From: Nilaparvata lugens
Lineage: Eukaryota; Arthropoda; Insecta; Hemiptera; Delphacidae
Direction: 5' to 3'
Assembly: GCF_014356525.2 (NCBI RefSeq)
Contig: NC_052508.1
Coordinates: 39,032,613-39,096,612 of the forward strand
DNA length: 64,000 bases
Part shown: in pieces, positions 47,335 through 58,426 of the stretch
How the letters are laid out: each line of letters starts with the position of its first letter
Position numbering within the stretch: position 1 is the stretch's first letter
Notes under the pieces: generated by a model
Seen by the model: the letters and a program-made list of their open reading frames with translations, nothing else
The model's database searches: none
Told to the model about the DNA's origin: nothing
Made by a program: the position numbers and the translations under genes

Positions 47335-50300
47335 AATCTATAACATCACAATGAATCGATGAAATCATGATGGTCATATAATATATGGTGTATTAACAAT
47401 GTAGATTAGACATTCGATTATATGTACTGTATGCATTTGATAGAAGGAGCAATCTGGAATTGCTCCAGAAATGAACACATCCATGTAGGACTATCTCTTC
47501 TGAGTAGACTATAATGGTATACCAAATTTATTCTTTCATTGTATTGGAAAGTACTCATACAATGCAATGAGAATGCTTGCGATATTCTGCTCGATACAAT
47601 TCATGGTCAATGATTGATATTGACTATTGGAAATGGTTTATGAAAATGACTCAACCTTGAAATTGGAATTTTTTTAATTCGACATCTAATAACAGGGTTC
47701 AGGAATGAATATAGGAAAAACTCGTATATTCAAAGATAGCTGGAACTTCTGAAAGTTTGATTCATTGTTGATGACAATGAGATATTGTCTTCTTTATAAA
47801 TTTGAACATTAGACGTAATGGATTGGCCTCACAGAGTATATTGTTCAAATAAATTCTTGGTAAATGAAATCGTTCCAATAATTAATTATTCGCTGGAATC
47901 CCTGGCAGAGCAGGGGAGGATATAATAAAATTTGATGAACTTTAGTCATTATTAATAAACTCTTCATCATTTTCAGTATGACATTACGTGCTCAGAATTG
48001 AAGACGCACTGTGAAAGTAACGAACGTCGTTTTATAAACTGTTCATATGAGAGCTATTTAAGAAAATTTAAGACTGTCTGTTTCCAATCTTATGCAGGGT
48101 TGAGGTATTCTCACAGAACCGTTAGCGATGGAAATACTCCATTCCATAGTATTTGGTAATATTTCAATCTTACATTCCTTTATCCTGCGAAACTCTACCT
48201 TCATTGTATTATCATTCATCCCATCATCATCACCTAGGCTTAAAATACTTCTAGGAAGTCGCCTTTGTAAAATAATGAATGAATGAAATGACTTCACGTA
48301 AAACGATCGTCTCGTTGGTGAAGAGGGGGCATAATTTGCGTGGAATGATCAGTTCCAATCAAGCCGCACCAGGAACCATATTAAAATCAAGAAGTCACTT
48401 CCAGTCTCTCGATTGTGAATTATTTGTGGATAAGTTTGCTTTGAGAGTGATAAAAAGGAATCGATTGAAGTCTATATTTCTCCGTGGGATATGTTGAAGT
48501 AGTTTATTAATAATTTGAAGTGAATGTGTCAATGTTCACATAATTCAGTGAGATAATCAAAAATAGTGTAGTGCGAAATTTCAATTGTTATAAATAAACT
48601 GTTCATTGTTCCATCAACACTTCCAAATTTCTTTTCGAGATCCTATCTTTATTTTTTCCTATCAGAAATCAAAAACGAAATCGAAGGGTAATTTGAATGA
48701 ATATTATACAAACATTTGTACGTTTCACTTCGAGAGCCTCACAACAGAAACGAATTCATACTTCCACCATCTCTTAGTTTTGCTATGAATATTTGTTCTT
48801 ATTTGTTCATTTGCATGAATAAGAATGAATAGGAGTGTATAAGAGTGTTTAAAACTTTACAAGCATGGAATTAATTATGAGAGAAGTCAAGCTACTTGTA
48901 TCTTTATAAGGCAAAATTGAATGTGAAAAATTTACATGGTTCAGGTGAAATTCAAAGGAATGAAAAACGCTTCAAGACGAGAGGAAAGCCTTCTGCTTAG
49001 GATGTCTCACGTAGTCTGTAGCAGAGCTAATAAAGTCAGTACGTGGCTTGTGAGCTGTGATGGCGATATTTTGTATCGCGAGCTTGCATGTAGGTTTTCT
49101 CTACAAACTCTTCCTTCTTGTACTTTGAAGAGGGAATCTTGAAAGAAATATCATGTCTCAATGTTCAGCATATCATACACCCTATGACAATTTAATAAAC
49201 CTCATGAAACAAAAAGCTGAGCCAACACTGAGATTATGTAATTTCAGTTTTGGAAAGTGATAAAATTCAGTTTCAATACGATTTATGATCATCAGTTGAT
49301 TCTCTTATCAATGTCAACCAATTACCAATGAAGACGCGTGACTCATCCAAGACGTTCACTTGGATTTTTATTCAATAGATAATATTATTGATATTACTAA
49401 TGCTGTCACATTGCACAGATCTGTAAATGACAAGTCAATTTAAGTTGAAGTGAGACATTAATTCTACGATATTTTAATTTAGTTAGAAGTATTCACATGA
49501 TAGAATGCATGATAGCCTACTCATGAGATTCTTCCAGTATGTCATGAAAGAACATACTGTAATTGTATTCCAACGACAAACTTGAGCCTCAGTAGGATAG
49601 CAAGTTTTTCAGATGTTCAAATCTTGTGCAATAAAGATTGGTAGTTTTTTCCTCCTTATTCCCTCTTCTCTTAACGTTCGTTAGTAAAAAGATCAAGGAA
49701 TTATTAAATTATCATTTCTTTGATTATCCATGAATGAAAGTGAAATTTCAATTTCATATCCCTCAATTCCATAGTGGTTGTGTGATGTCTGAAAATATAT
49801 ATCTAAACTGTGCATACTGTATAGCCTTCATGTTGTTTATAGAGTAGGCTGTGCTGGGAATATAGATTGCACTCATTGTGACACCTGAATAGTATTGTAT
49901 AGGCTACTAGTAGCGGTTTCATTGCAGCTAGTTATTTTCTGAGAAAATATTTCACCGCTGAGTCTCCACTACCAATGTTTCTAGCGCTATGAATATTCAT
50001 GTTATTTACTCGCTGCTTTCATTTACACCAGTCTATTCTCTGTAATTGCTCAATCAAGCGCTCACTTCATTTCGGATAACAGCCAACGCTCAACCAACAC
50101 CAACCAAGACTTCAAATATCACACATAAATTCTTATTTCAATTACTTAATCGAATTCAAATTTATACGAACCTCTCATCTCTATTTCATCAAGTGTACAC
50201 ATTTTTCATGTTCAACTTTTGATAAGTGATTTTGATAGATAGAGTAGCACAGTATTCTTTTTAACCAAGTAGGCTAGAATAAAAATAACTCGTTTCCAAA

Positions 50301-52960
50301 CTTCAGCTTCAGTCGATAATTCATTCTTTGCTACGATGATAGGCCTACGTGAGAATAGAATTTGTACAACTTGTTCGTAGAGATAATAGAACATTGTGAA
50401 TCAGTTCTGGAAAAAGCTAGAGTGTCGGAAATGCCATCTTTTATGTTTAATATGATTACTGAAGAAGTCATCCACACCCTCATAATATTTATCCACTTCA
50501 AGCTTTTCTTTTCAAACATTCTAATAAGGTACTGTGATATATGAATAGTTTTGCTAGTTCACAATCCACCAAGTGTTCTAGTGTGCTTTTCATCAAGTCT
50601 TAGTGTATGTTTTCTACCGGGGATCACATCTGGAAGAGTTGACTGTTCAATAAGAAAATTGACTGAATCCACATGCCTCTGGCCTTCTACGCAGATTTCA
50701 TTGAACTCGGTATTTCGAGCTTATGCAACGAAAGATAAACATTAATATTACTGAACGTAGATGTAAGTAAGAACTTTTCCATCTTGAAATCAGTAGAGAA
50801 CTTATAAAAAAATGCTTGATTTATTAGTCTCTGTGACTTTATTTTATAATGCTCGTAGTCACATGAATGATTTATGTCATAAACCATGTTTCTGTCATAT
50901 TCATCAGTTTCGAATTCGACTCTTGAACCATGCCTGTCATTCTAATAACTTGTGTCACAAATAACTTGATTACTTGAAATAACTGATAACTTAATTTATA
51001 ATAGATGAATATACTAATTTATAGTTTTGAACGTTAATTACACAGAATGTGTGCTTAAATACGGTATTTTCAAGTTGTGTTTCATGAGAATATTCTGGAG
51101 ATTTAATAAAATAGGAGTAATTGAAATAAATTTGAAACTCTGATCGATGATTTATACTCTATTTACTTGGTCTTTTGACTAGCTGAGAATATGAATATTT
51201 ACTTATGAAATTGGTAACTTTTCCATGAATTCTTGCAATCAATACAGGCATCGTTTGTTCAAGAATGTATTTTACTAGCGAAACACAATACATCGTAAAA
51301 CATTAAATCTTATTATTCTTCTTCTAATGAGATAAGAATTTCCAACGTGCATTCCAAATGATCTAGCTGAATGTCTGAATTAAATATAGAATTGGAGGGG
51401 GAGTCACATTTAAATAAGTTTTATATGTTTACTGATGAAATTCCCTTTGTAGCATTGTGAAAGATACAAAAAGAATAGTACACTTTCCAATGGAACATCA
51501 TACACCTTATCAAGTATCTATGGGGAAAAATAGGTTTCATCACTTTCAAATTCTTTTAAGTTTGACAAACGCCAATCAATAGCAAATCATTGTGTAATAC
51601 CTGTAGGCAAACTGAAACAATTAATTAGAACACACCTTTTTTAGTCAGCAGTAAGGAGCTCGTGTTAAATCTCAGCAAAACTACAAATAAAACAAGATTT
51701 CAGTGTTTTATGTATCGTGTTGATCAGATAGAAAAATTGTTTCTCATCATGGTTTTACATCATGAATTTCAAATGTTATTTTGGTAGGTAAAATCGACCT
51801 CGCAATTTCCATTTGCTCGCCAAAAATAATTGTACTGCAGACGAATAGATGACACGACTGAACATTTCCAATCTGAAACTTCGATAGTCTATTTCTCTAG
51901 TTTCCACGGCAGATACTTTTTTGTCCCTTTCAACGAGCTTTATCGATGGAGATATTTTCTGACAAAAGCTGTAAAATATTAGTGGAGATGGTTACGATGT
52001 ATTTCTGAATCAACCTTCTCTCCAAGTGCTAATAAGGCCAACCGAATGAATCTATTGCAAAAATATTTATTCAAAATTTCCCTATTAAAATGTAGGATGT
52101 TGGGCGTTATTGATGGAGCTTCATGAGCTACTGCTAATTTAAATTTCTCCGAACTCAATATTGAAGAGAGGAGGGTTTGGATGTTCACATAGTCTCACAT
52201 ATCTCCAATATTATGTATTTATTTGCTCATTACTGAACTTCGCATTTGGTTTCATATTTTTTATTCATTCAATACCATATACTAAGATTGAGAACTTATA
52301 TTTCTTATGGATCGCATATTTCTGATTGCTGAGGTTGATTATCAAATTCAATCGCATCCATAAATGATAATGGGAATAAACTCACTTATCGAATTAGCAC
52401 GATAAATAATGAATATCATTCCACTTTTGAAGACATAAGACAAAGGCCTAGTCGTTATCTCGTGGAGAAGAGAACTTTCTCAGCATACTACTCAACAATC
52501 TGGAACTAATTTTAGTTGAAACTTTAATCCTATACACTCATCATTTCGTCATAAGAACTACTATGAAAATAGAAGAATAGAATGTGCTTCCTTTTATGAA
52601 AGGAAATAACTATTTCTGCTCATTTATTTATTGACTTTACTTCTAATGGTACAACACCAATTTTACAAGAAAAATAAAACAGATACATGCCGAAAAGTTG
52701 ACACTGTTTCCGTGATAAAAAAGTTACCTTCTCCTCCAATCTGAAATTTTACCCGATTGAATGACCCCCAGTCATTTCATCGAGAGGATGATAATCAGAA
52801 GATGTGTTTAAAAGGAAATAAAACAAATTTGGGAAAATCTGATGCGTGATGTTCATGAAATGTATTAATAAATATAGCTCGGTAGGCTCTGCTTGAATTG
52901 TTATTCCTATCTGTGTTGATAGTTTTATACAGTTTGTTTGCTCAGTTAAGCTAAGAGAGA
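47335..52960. other. Gene-free AT-rich region
   Basis: More than 5 kb without a frame that resembles protein; open stretches of 60-80 codons (48058-48297, 48279-48497, 48936-49142, 50551-50745) have no recognisable features. The only repeat noted is 48193-48284, inverted copy of 63628-63715. It may be intron or intergenic DNA of a host gene, which cannot be told from here. Confidence 0.4.
48193..48284 (-). repeat. Inverted distant copy of 63628-63715
   Basis: About 88 bp sharing ATTTTACAAAGGCGA, AGAAGTATTTTAAGCCTAGG and TGATGATGATGGGATGAATG with the far end of the window, in opposite orientation, with few mismatches. Unknown family. Confidence 0.75.
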
Positions 52961-52962
52961 AA

Positions 52963-52972
52963 GAGAGAGAGA

Positions 52973-53014
<42 letters not shown>

Positions 53015-53015
53015 A
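52963..53015. repeat. (GA)n/(GT)n microsatellite
   Basis: Alternating GA with a short GT block in the middle, about 50 bp. Confidence 0.9.
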
Positions 53016-53019
53016 CTAA

Positions 53020-54620
53020 GATTTATGTATTCATTTTTGTACATTCTCAAGTAGAAAGCTGGAATTATTAATTTGATAAGCTTGGTTGATTTGCTACCTG
53101 TGAGGGATCAAGTAGCGGCTTCGTAAATCTGGAGTGCGGTATGAGGTATGATAGAAACAACTGTTGCCACGATAAAAAGAAGGAATCCCCTAAAACTGTC
53201 ACTATTATCCCACTCGACTTGATTTATCCTCGTTTCATGTTTGGGGGCGTGTCTGCCAACGGCTAACTTCTGTAACAATGTTTATTTCCATGTTCGTGCA
53301 ACGATCTTGGATTTATCGTTTCTTTTCTGGCCGAATAGAAATGAATTGCTCATGCACACTTTTCCACAAAATGTTCTTAGTAATAATTATTGGTCGATTC
53401 GATACACAATTTTCAACGACTGCGGCTGGTAGATTGAATAATGCTGAATAGCAGAAGTGAGCGAGGTATTGGAACAAGGTCAGGAACAATTGTATGGACA
53501 TCAATACTCATGTCATTATGCTAAAAATAAATGTGAGGGTTAGCCGGTTAGGGCCATACTATAGCCTACCGTACTTTGAATATGCCAAGGCTGAGACGTA
53601 GCCTATTTTGAAAAGAATATCTGTGGGAAAGCTATAAATGTCCATGAAACTATTGCGATAATGTTGACGATTAATAATGCATTTTATTGTATTCTTCTGT
53701 TTGCATCACTAGAAATTCAAAAGTATTTCACAGTTCAGCTTTGATTCTTGTAGTATTTTTATTATATTTTTTATCAGGTTCTACAGTGCAGTGCAGTATA
53801 CTTTTGATAGTTATTTTGCAGGCTTATACTGCTTTCCACTCTATAGTGAGGGTGGAAAAATAAAAAAGAGAATAATAATAAAAAATGAAAAAAATTATAA
53901 TGAGAATATTGTGGAATAAAAAAATAGAAGGAATATTGAAAGAGAGCTTTCTCGATCATAATATTATTATCATCATGATTGTTCTTCCAAAAGTTAAGTG
54001 AAGGAGCTAATTAGGAGGTGTTAAGTTTTAAAACGGACAGAGAGGTCAACGTAACATTTAGAGTATTGAAAGGTATATTGATTTGACGTTTTGACTGAGC
54101 ATGATTTTCCGTGTCTAAGCTCGTCAATCTGTTTCACGTTTCAAGTTATTTCCGACATCTTTTAAAGCAGCAACTGATCACATCACGCTACTTGACAAGT
54201 TGGTAATGAAAAACGCTCTCGAAAAATTCTTAGCCGAGAGAGACAAGCCTAATGAATTCGATTATCCTACAGACGAGTCTTGACAGTTTTAGGGGAGAAA
54301 GTTTGTGAATATTATAATTATTATAAACTGGTTCAATACAATGATACTGTCAATGTAGTCAGTAATAGAGGCATAGACGAAAACATATCTAGATAATGAA
54401 TAAACAACTGTATTATACATTTTTCTTAAGAGACTGATATGCTCTATTCTTTCGTGTCTGGGGGCATACAGAGCCAGATACTATTTCAAAATTCAGCCGC
54501 AGAAACTGCTTTGTCATTTCCTAAAATAAGATCCTCCATCGTGCAATGTATTTGTATACTCGTTCCTCGCACACAAGCTTTGCCCATGTGTGTGACCTTC
54601 TTCAAGTTTTGTATGTTTTT
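53020..54620. other. Non-coding, nothing recognised
   Basis: No protein-like frame or repeat partner was seen. Confidence 0.4.
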
Positions 54621-54639
54621 ATTGTTTGTACTTTTCTAA

Positions 54640-55600
54640 GAAGAAGAACAAAGATAATTTCTATTTCCATATTTGGACAGGTCATGAGGTGTTCATAATT
54701 TTGAGTCATTCCACATTCGCACATTGAATCAATCCTCACTATAACCACATCTCACAAGCTCCGACCTGCATCCACTGACACCTGTTCTTAAACGATTCAA
54801 GGACTCCCACGTAGTGTATGGCAGATGGAAACCAGCAGCCCATTTCTCTTTGAGTTCCATGATGGGTTCAGGAGCTTCCCTACTTCACAAAGCAAGTCGC
54901 CGAACTTCTGGTTTTATCATCAGCTCACTAGTTGTTTTAATAAAACTTTGCCGGGATTTCGAACTCTGTTGTTGCTGTTTGTGGTTGTGCAATGGGTGAC
55001 GTGAGTCATTCTTCTGTTTCTTTCTCTCAATTTGAGCAGCCATACCCCTCCTAATTGAAGGTGGAGCTATACCAACTATGGGATATATTTTATTCACGGA
55101 GTAGGTCTTAAACATCCTGATATCAATCGGGCAGTCTCATTGAGTGAGACTTCAACTCGTTTGACATGAGCTGAGTTTCTCCATTCTGCTGCTGAGAAAC
55201 TGAGTGCAAGTTCTGAAGTGAGGAGAACCTGTGGATGTGCTCCCCAACATGATCCAGTAAGTTTTCTCATTATGCTGTTCCTGGAATGTACTTTCTTTCT
55301 TGTGTAATTGCATTGCTGTTTGAAGGTGAGAGATCTGTCCAACTTAACGCCAATATACCTTGATGAATTATTACAGTGTTCCAGATTCTCACCTTCCTTC
55401 CAGTCTTCTGTGGGCCTGTCGGTTTTTAAGGTGGAAAGCACAGAAATATGATTCACTGGTATTTGGCTTGGGAGAATCATTCCCATAGCACACTCCGCAT
55501 AGATGAATTTGTTATAAGTGTATGAGTTGATAGGCTGGTCGTTGGTGTGGATGTTGAAGAGGAGGGGAGCGAGCACACTTCCCTGTGTCAAGCCATTTTT
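54640..55600 (-). pseudogene. LINE ORF2 fragment, Jockey-like RT C-terminus
   Basis: The minus-strand frame opens with TQGSVLAPLLFNIHTND, the RT motif that precedes YADD; the YADD site itself reads FIYAEC and is lost. Then come YIGVKLDRSLTFKQQC, RKLTGSCWGAHPQVLLTSEL, LNETARLISGCLRPTP and, after a frameshift near 55105, IYPIVGIAPPSIRR. It continues through a Trp-rich tail and a Cys-rich end near 54700 (CECGM-like). This order is typical of Jockey-superfamily ORF2 C-termini. The copy is 5'-truncated near 55600 and frame-shifted, so it is dead. Confidence 0.85.
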
Positions 55601-56080
55601 CTGAAGTCTCTACCGACTTTTTCTATCTTGAAGCACAACAAAGAATCGCCTTTTTCGCCTATTCTGTGTTATTGGTTTGTCTACAGTCCCCTTATACAGT
55701 CTTTCCCTATCTTATGCACAGTGCGACTGTCGCGACTAAATGGCACCTAAAGACTGAACCATTGTTTGGTTGAAACTGCAACTCAGTGAAGTGATAGGGG
55801 AAAGTTTTGGAATGCATAGGTGACTCATCCCCTGACACCAACCCATTGAATAGTTTTGCGCAGCAACAAAACTGACACTGTTGTACTTTCTACAACAGCG
55901 CGACTAGCGGAAGGTTAATGCTGGTCAATAACTACGGCAGTCATTTTTGTTGTTGTCACAAATCCGGTATATAGGAGGTCCTGGTCGCACCAATTATAAA
56001 AATTGTTATTCAGGATAAGTGATTAGCATGATAAGCTGATTCAAGATCAAGTTGGAACAGGCCTCTTACATATATTAGAT
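55601..56080. other. Non-coding stretch between LINE fragments
   Basis: No gene. The 67- and 62-codon frames at 55547-55773 overlap each other and the antisense LINE end, and are not supported. Confidence 0.4.
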
Positions 56081-56731
56081 ATACAGTATTTATGTTGAAA
56101 TGTTTATGAATTTATTAAAAATACAATGTATATAATGTAATGTATTAGATGGTTGGCAGGACTGTACTGCCCGGTTTGTATTCTCTGTATTACTACTCCG
56201 TATTTATTTAGAATTTCAACTATTTAACCGAAAAATTAATAGAATTGGTAGTTTTAGACGTGAGTAATAGTTGTTAGAAGTGAGTTGAAGCAGTAAGTTA
56301 CCTGGATTTCCAAGTGTTTTTATCACAGTGTGTTTCGGGAGATTTGCCTATTTCTGTACAGGTTAGTTTTGCGAGTTCACTGTATTGAGAAACTGTTAAA
56401 AACTCTAAGCTGAGAAAATAGTGTGTACAAGCACAGTACTGTATTGAAGTTGTTATTGCCATCGTAAAGACTCAGTAAGCGACTTGTTGATTAGATAACA
56501 TTGTGTTTCGGACTTTGTATTTTGCGACTCAGCGATCAGCTGCTTTTGGAACACCGGTAACTTTTGTTTACCTGCGTAACCTAGCAACGCTCTGCTTGCA
56601 GACCAATCAACGATCGAGACGGTAGGGTCTGCTGGCGGTTTTGTTTTGAATTGCTGTACTCTCCACTTGACGCTGTTTTTACGAAGGTTTCTGATAGTTT
56701 TTATTCTGCTTGTCTCACCAAATGTAATAAT

Positions 56732-58426
56732 ATGAACTCGGCAATAAAGCAATGCAAAACGGCAAAAGGTATTCCGGCTATATTATACAAAGGTATTAAA
56801 TTTGGAAAGGACTCACACACTGTAAAAGGTGATATTACGTGGAAATGCTTGAAAAAGAACTGTACTTTTACGATAAAAACTAGTTCGGATACTTCTGTGA
56901 TTCATAGTTTAACGGGTCAACATTCGCATGAAACAGTGTCATATACCGAAAATGATTCTGCTCCCAGCTTAGAACAGGAGAATGAACATTTAAAGGCGCG
57001 AATCAAAGTTTTGGAAGAACAATGGAATGCCGCAATTAATCGGTCTATGGATCTTGATATTCGCCTCATGGAATTATCATCTTGTGAGTCGCGAATGAAT
57101 GATAAAACTGAAAATGTGGATAATTTCACACACGTAAATCCACTTATAGATCGATTGAGCCAGTTTCTTAGAACGGAACTCCTTTCGGATGCGGACATTG
57201 ACTGTTTTTGTAGTTATTTAATTGATTCGTTTCCAGGAAATTATGTGGTCCTACCAGCAGTAACAGCAATGATTATCAATGACGCGGAAGCTGATTTATC
57301 ATTCTTAAGAAATAATGTAAAAGAAAATAATTTCACTGCTTTCGTGATAAATGACGGTCGGCAGGAAGAAGCAAATGACGGCTGGTGTGGTTCTCATTGG
57401 AGTGTTGTTGTTTATGATTCTTTACACTGTAAATTTTATATTCTGGACTCAATGAACAAATGTAATGAGAGATTTTCCATGTCTCTGATAAGAAGAGTTA
57501 GCTCAATCCTAACCTACAAGAAGATAATTACCCTTCCATGTCCTCAACAGACTAATAACTACGATTGCGGTGTTTTTTCAATGTATTTTTTGGAAGAAGT
57601 ATTTAAATATAGGAAAATGTGTAGTTCAACCTGTCTCGAGGATGGTCTCTCTCTTAATACAAACTTTGATGCTACGGTATATAGGTGGAAGATTCTGTGT
57701 AAAGTTTGTAATTTTCTAAAACCCAAATCTTGTGATTTGTTAGTCTCTAATGATTCTCCATGCAGTAAGAACATATCATATCCTAGCTCTAAACAGATAA
57801 CGATTTCCAAGACTAGTGATATTTCTCTGGGAACTGAACTTAAAAAGTCAGCTAGCATGAAACCATTAAAAAACGTAGTCAGAATCTTTGGCGACAGTCA
57901 TGGTCGTGATTTAGTAGATAATTTGAATAGATCTGAACTTGAAAAGACAACTAGTGGTTTTATCATGCCAAGTGCCAAATTCAACCCCATAGTAAATAAT
58001 ATTAAGAGTGGTACTAGAGATCTATCCAATAATGATCATGTGGTCATTGTTGGAGGAGCGAATGATGTATACTGTAATCAAGCTGGTAGTTTTCTAAAAA
58101 GCATGGTTTCTCTACTTCAGGTGCTAAATTTTACAAATGTATTAATTTCTACAATACCAATAAGATATGATTTACCGGAGTGGTCATGTGTTAACGAAGA
58201 GATTAGAAAAACTAACAGTAGAATAAAACAGTATTGTGGAAGGATGCAAAATGTTAAGGTAATAGATCTTACTGATCTTAAAAGAGAGCATTTTACTAGG
58301 CATGGGCTACACCTGAACTGGAGAGGCAAGAAGAGGATGACTGATAAAATCAAAACAATATTAGATGAAAAGGGTAATAATACAGTTATCGAGCTTCAAT
58401 ATGACCTGAGTCATCGGGGAAACTAA
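56732..58426 (+). CDS. LINE C ORF1: FLYWCH, coiled coil, Ulp1 protease, SGNH esterase
   Basis: 564 aa from the first in-frame ATG; the frame is open upstream to 56585 but has no other ATG. Residues 13-66: FLYWCH-type zinc finger (W37, C39, C44, H64, H66). 80-118: coiled coil. About 145-345: Ulp1/C48 cysteine protease, with His223 in GSHW, Asp240 in YILDS, oxyanion Gln273/274 in CPQQT and Cys280 in NYDCGVF. 380-540: SGNH-esterase-like domain with Ser389 in FGDSHG, GGAND (N444) and His527 in HGLHL; the Asp normally three residues before that His is His524. Known roles: FLYWCH binds DNA, Ulp1 enzymes cleave SUMO or similar tags. The substrate here is unknown. The last codons, CGG GGA AAC TAA, contain a slippery heptamer. 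The esterase region is homologous to LINE A and B ORF1; the FLYWCH-Ulp1 part is not. Confidence 0.9.
   Translation: MNSAIKQCKTAKGIPAILYKGIKFGKDSHTVKGDITWKCLKKNCTFTIKTSSDTSVIHSLTGQHSHETVSYTENDSAPSLEQENEHLKARIKVLEEQWNAAINRSMDLDIRLMELSSCESRMNDKTENVDNFTHVNPLIDRLSQFLRTELLSDADIDCFCSYLIDSFPGNYVVLPAVTAMIINDAEADLSFLRNNVKENNFTAFVINDGRQEEANDGWCGSHWSVVVYDSLHCKFYILDSMNKCNERFSMSLIRRVSSILTYKKIITLPCPQQTNNYDCGVFSMYFLEEVFKYRKMCSSTCLEDGLSLNTNFDATVYRWKILCKVCNFLKPKSCDLLVSNDSPCSKNISYPSSKQITISKTSDISLGTELKKSASMKPLKNVVRIFGDSHGRDLVDNLNRSELEKTTSGFIMPSAKFNPIVNNIKSGTRDLSNNDHVVIVGGANDVYCNQAGSFLKSMVSLLQVLNFTNVLISTIPIRYDLPEWSCVNEEIRKTNSRIKQYCGRMQNVKVIDLTDLKREHFTRHGLHLNWRGKKRMTDKIKTILDEKGNNTVIELQYDLSHRGN
58417..58423 (+). 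promoter_or_regulatory. Predicted -1 frameshift slippery site G GGA AAC
   Basis: GGGAAAC sits in the ORF1 frame as X XXY YYZ and directly precedes the UAA stop (58424-58426). After a -1 slip the next codon starts at 58423, exactly in the open ORF2 frame. The same heptamer is used for gag-pro frameshifting in some betaretroviruses. Confidence 0.75.
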
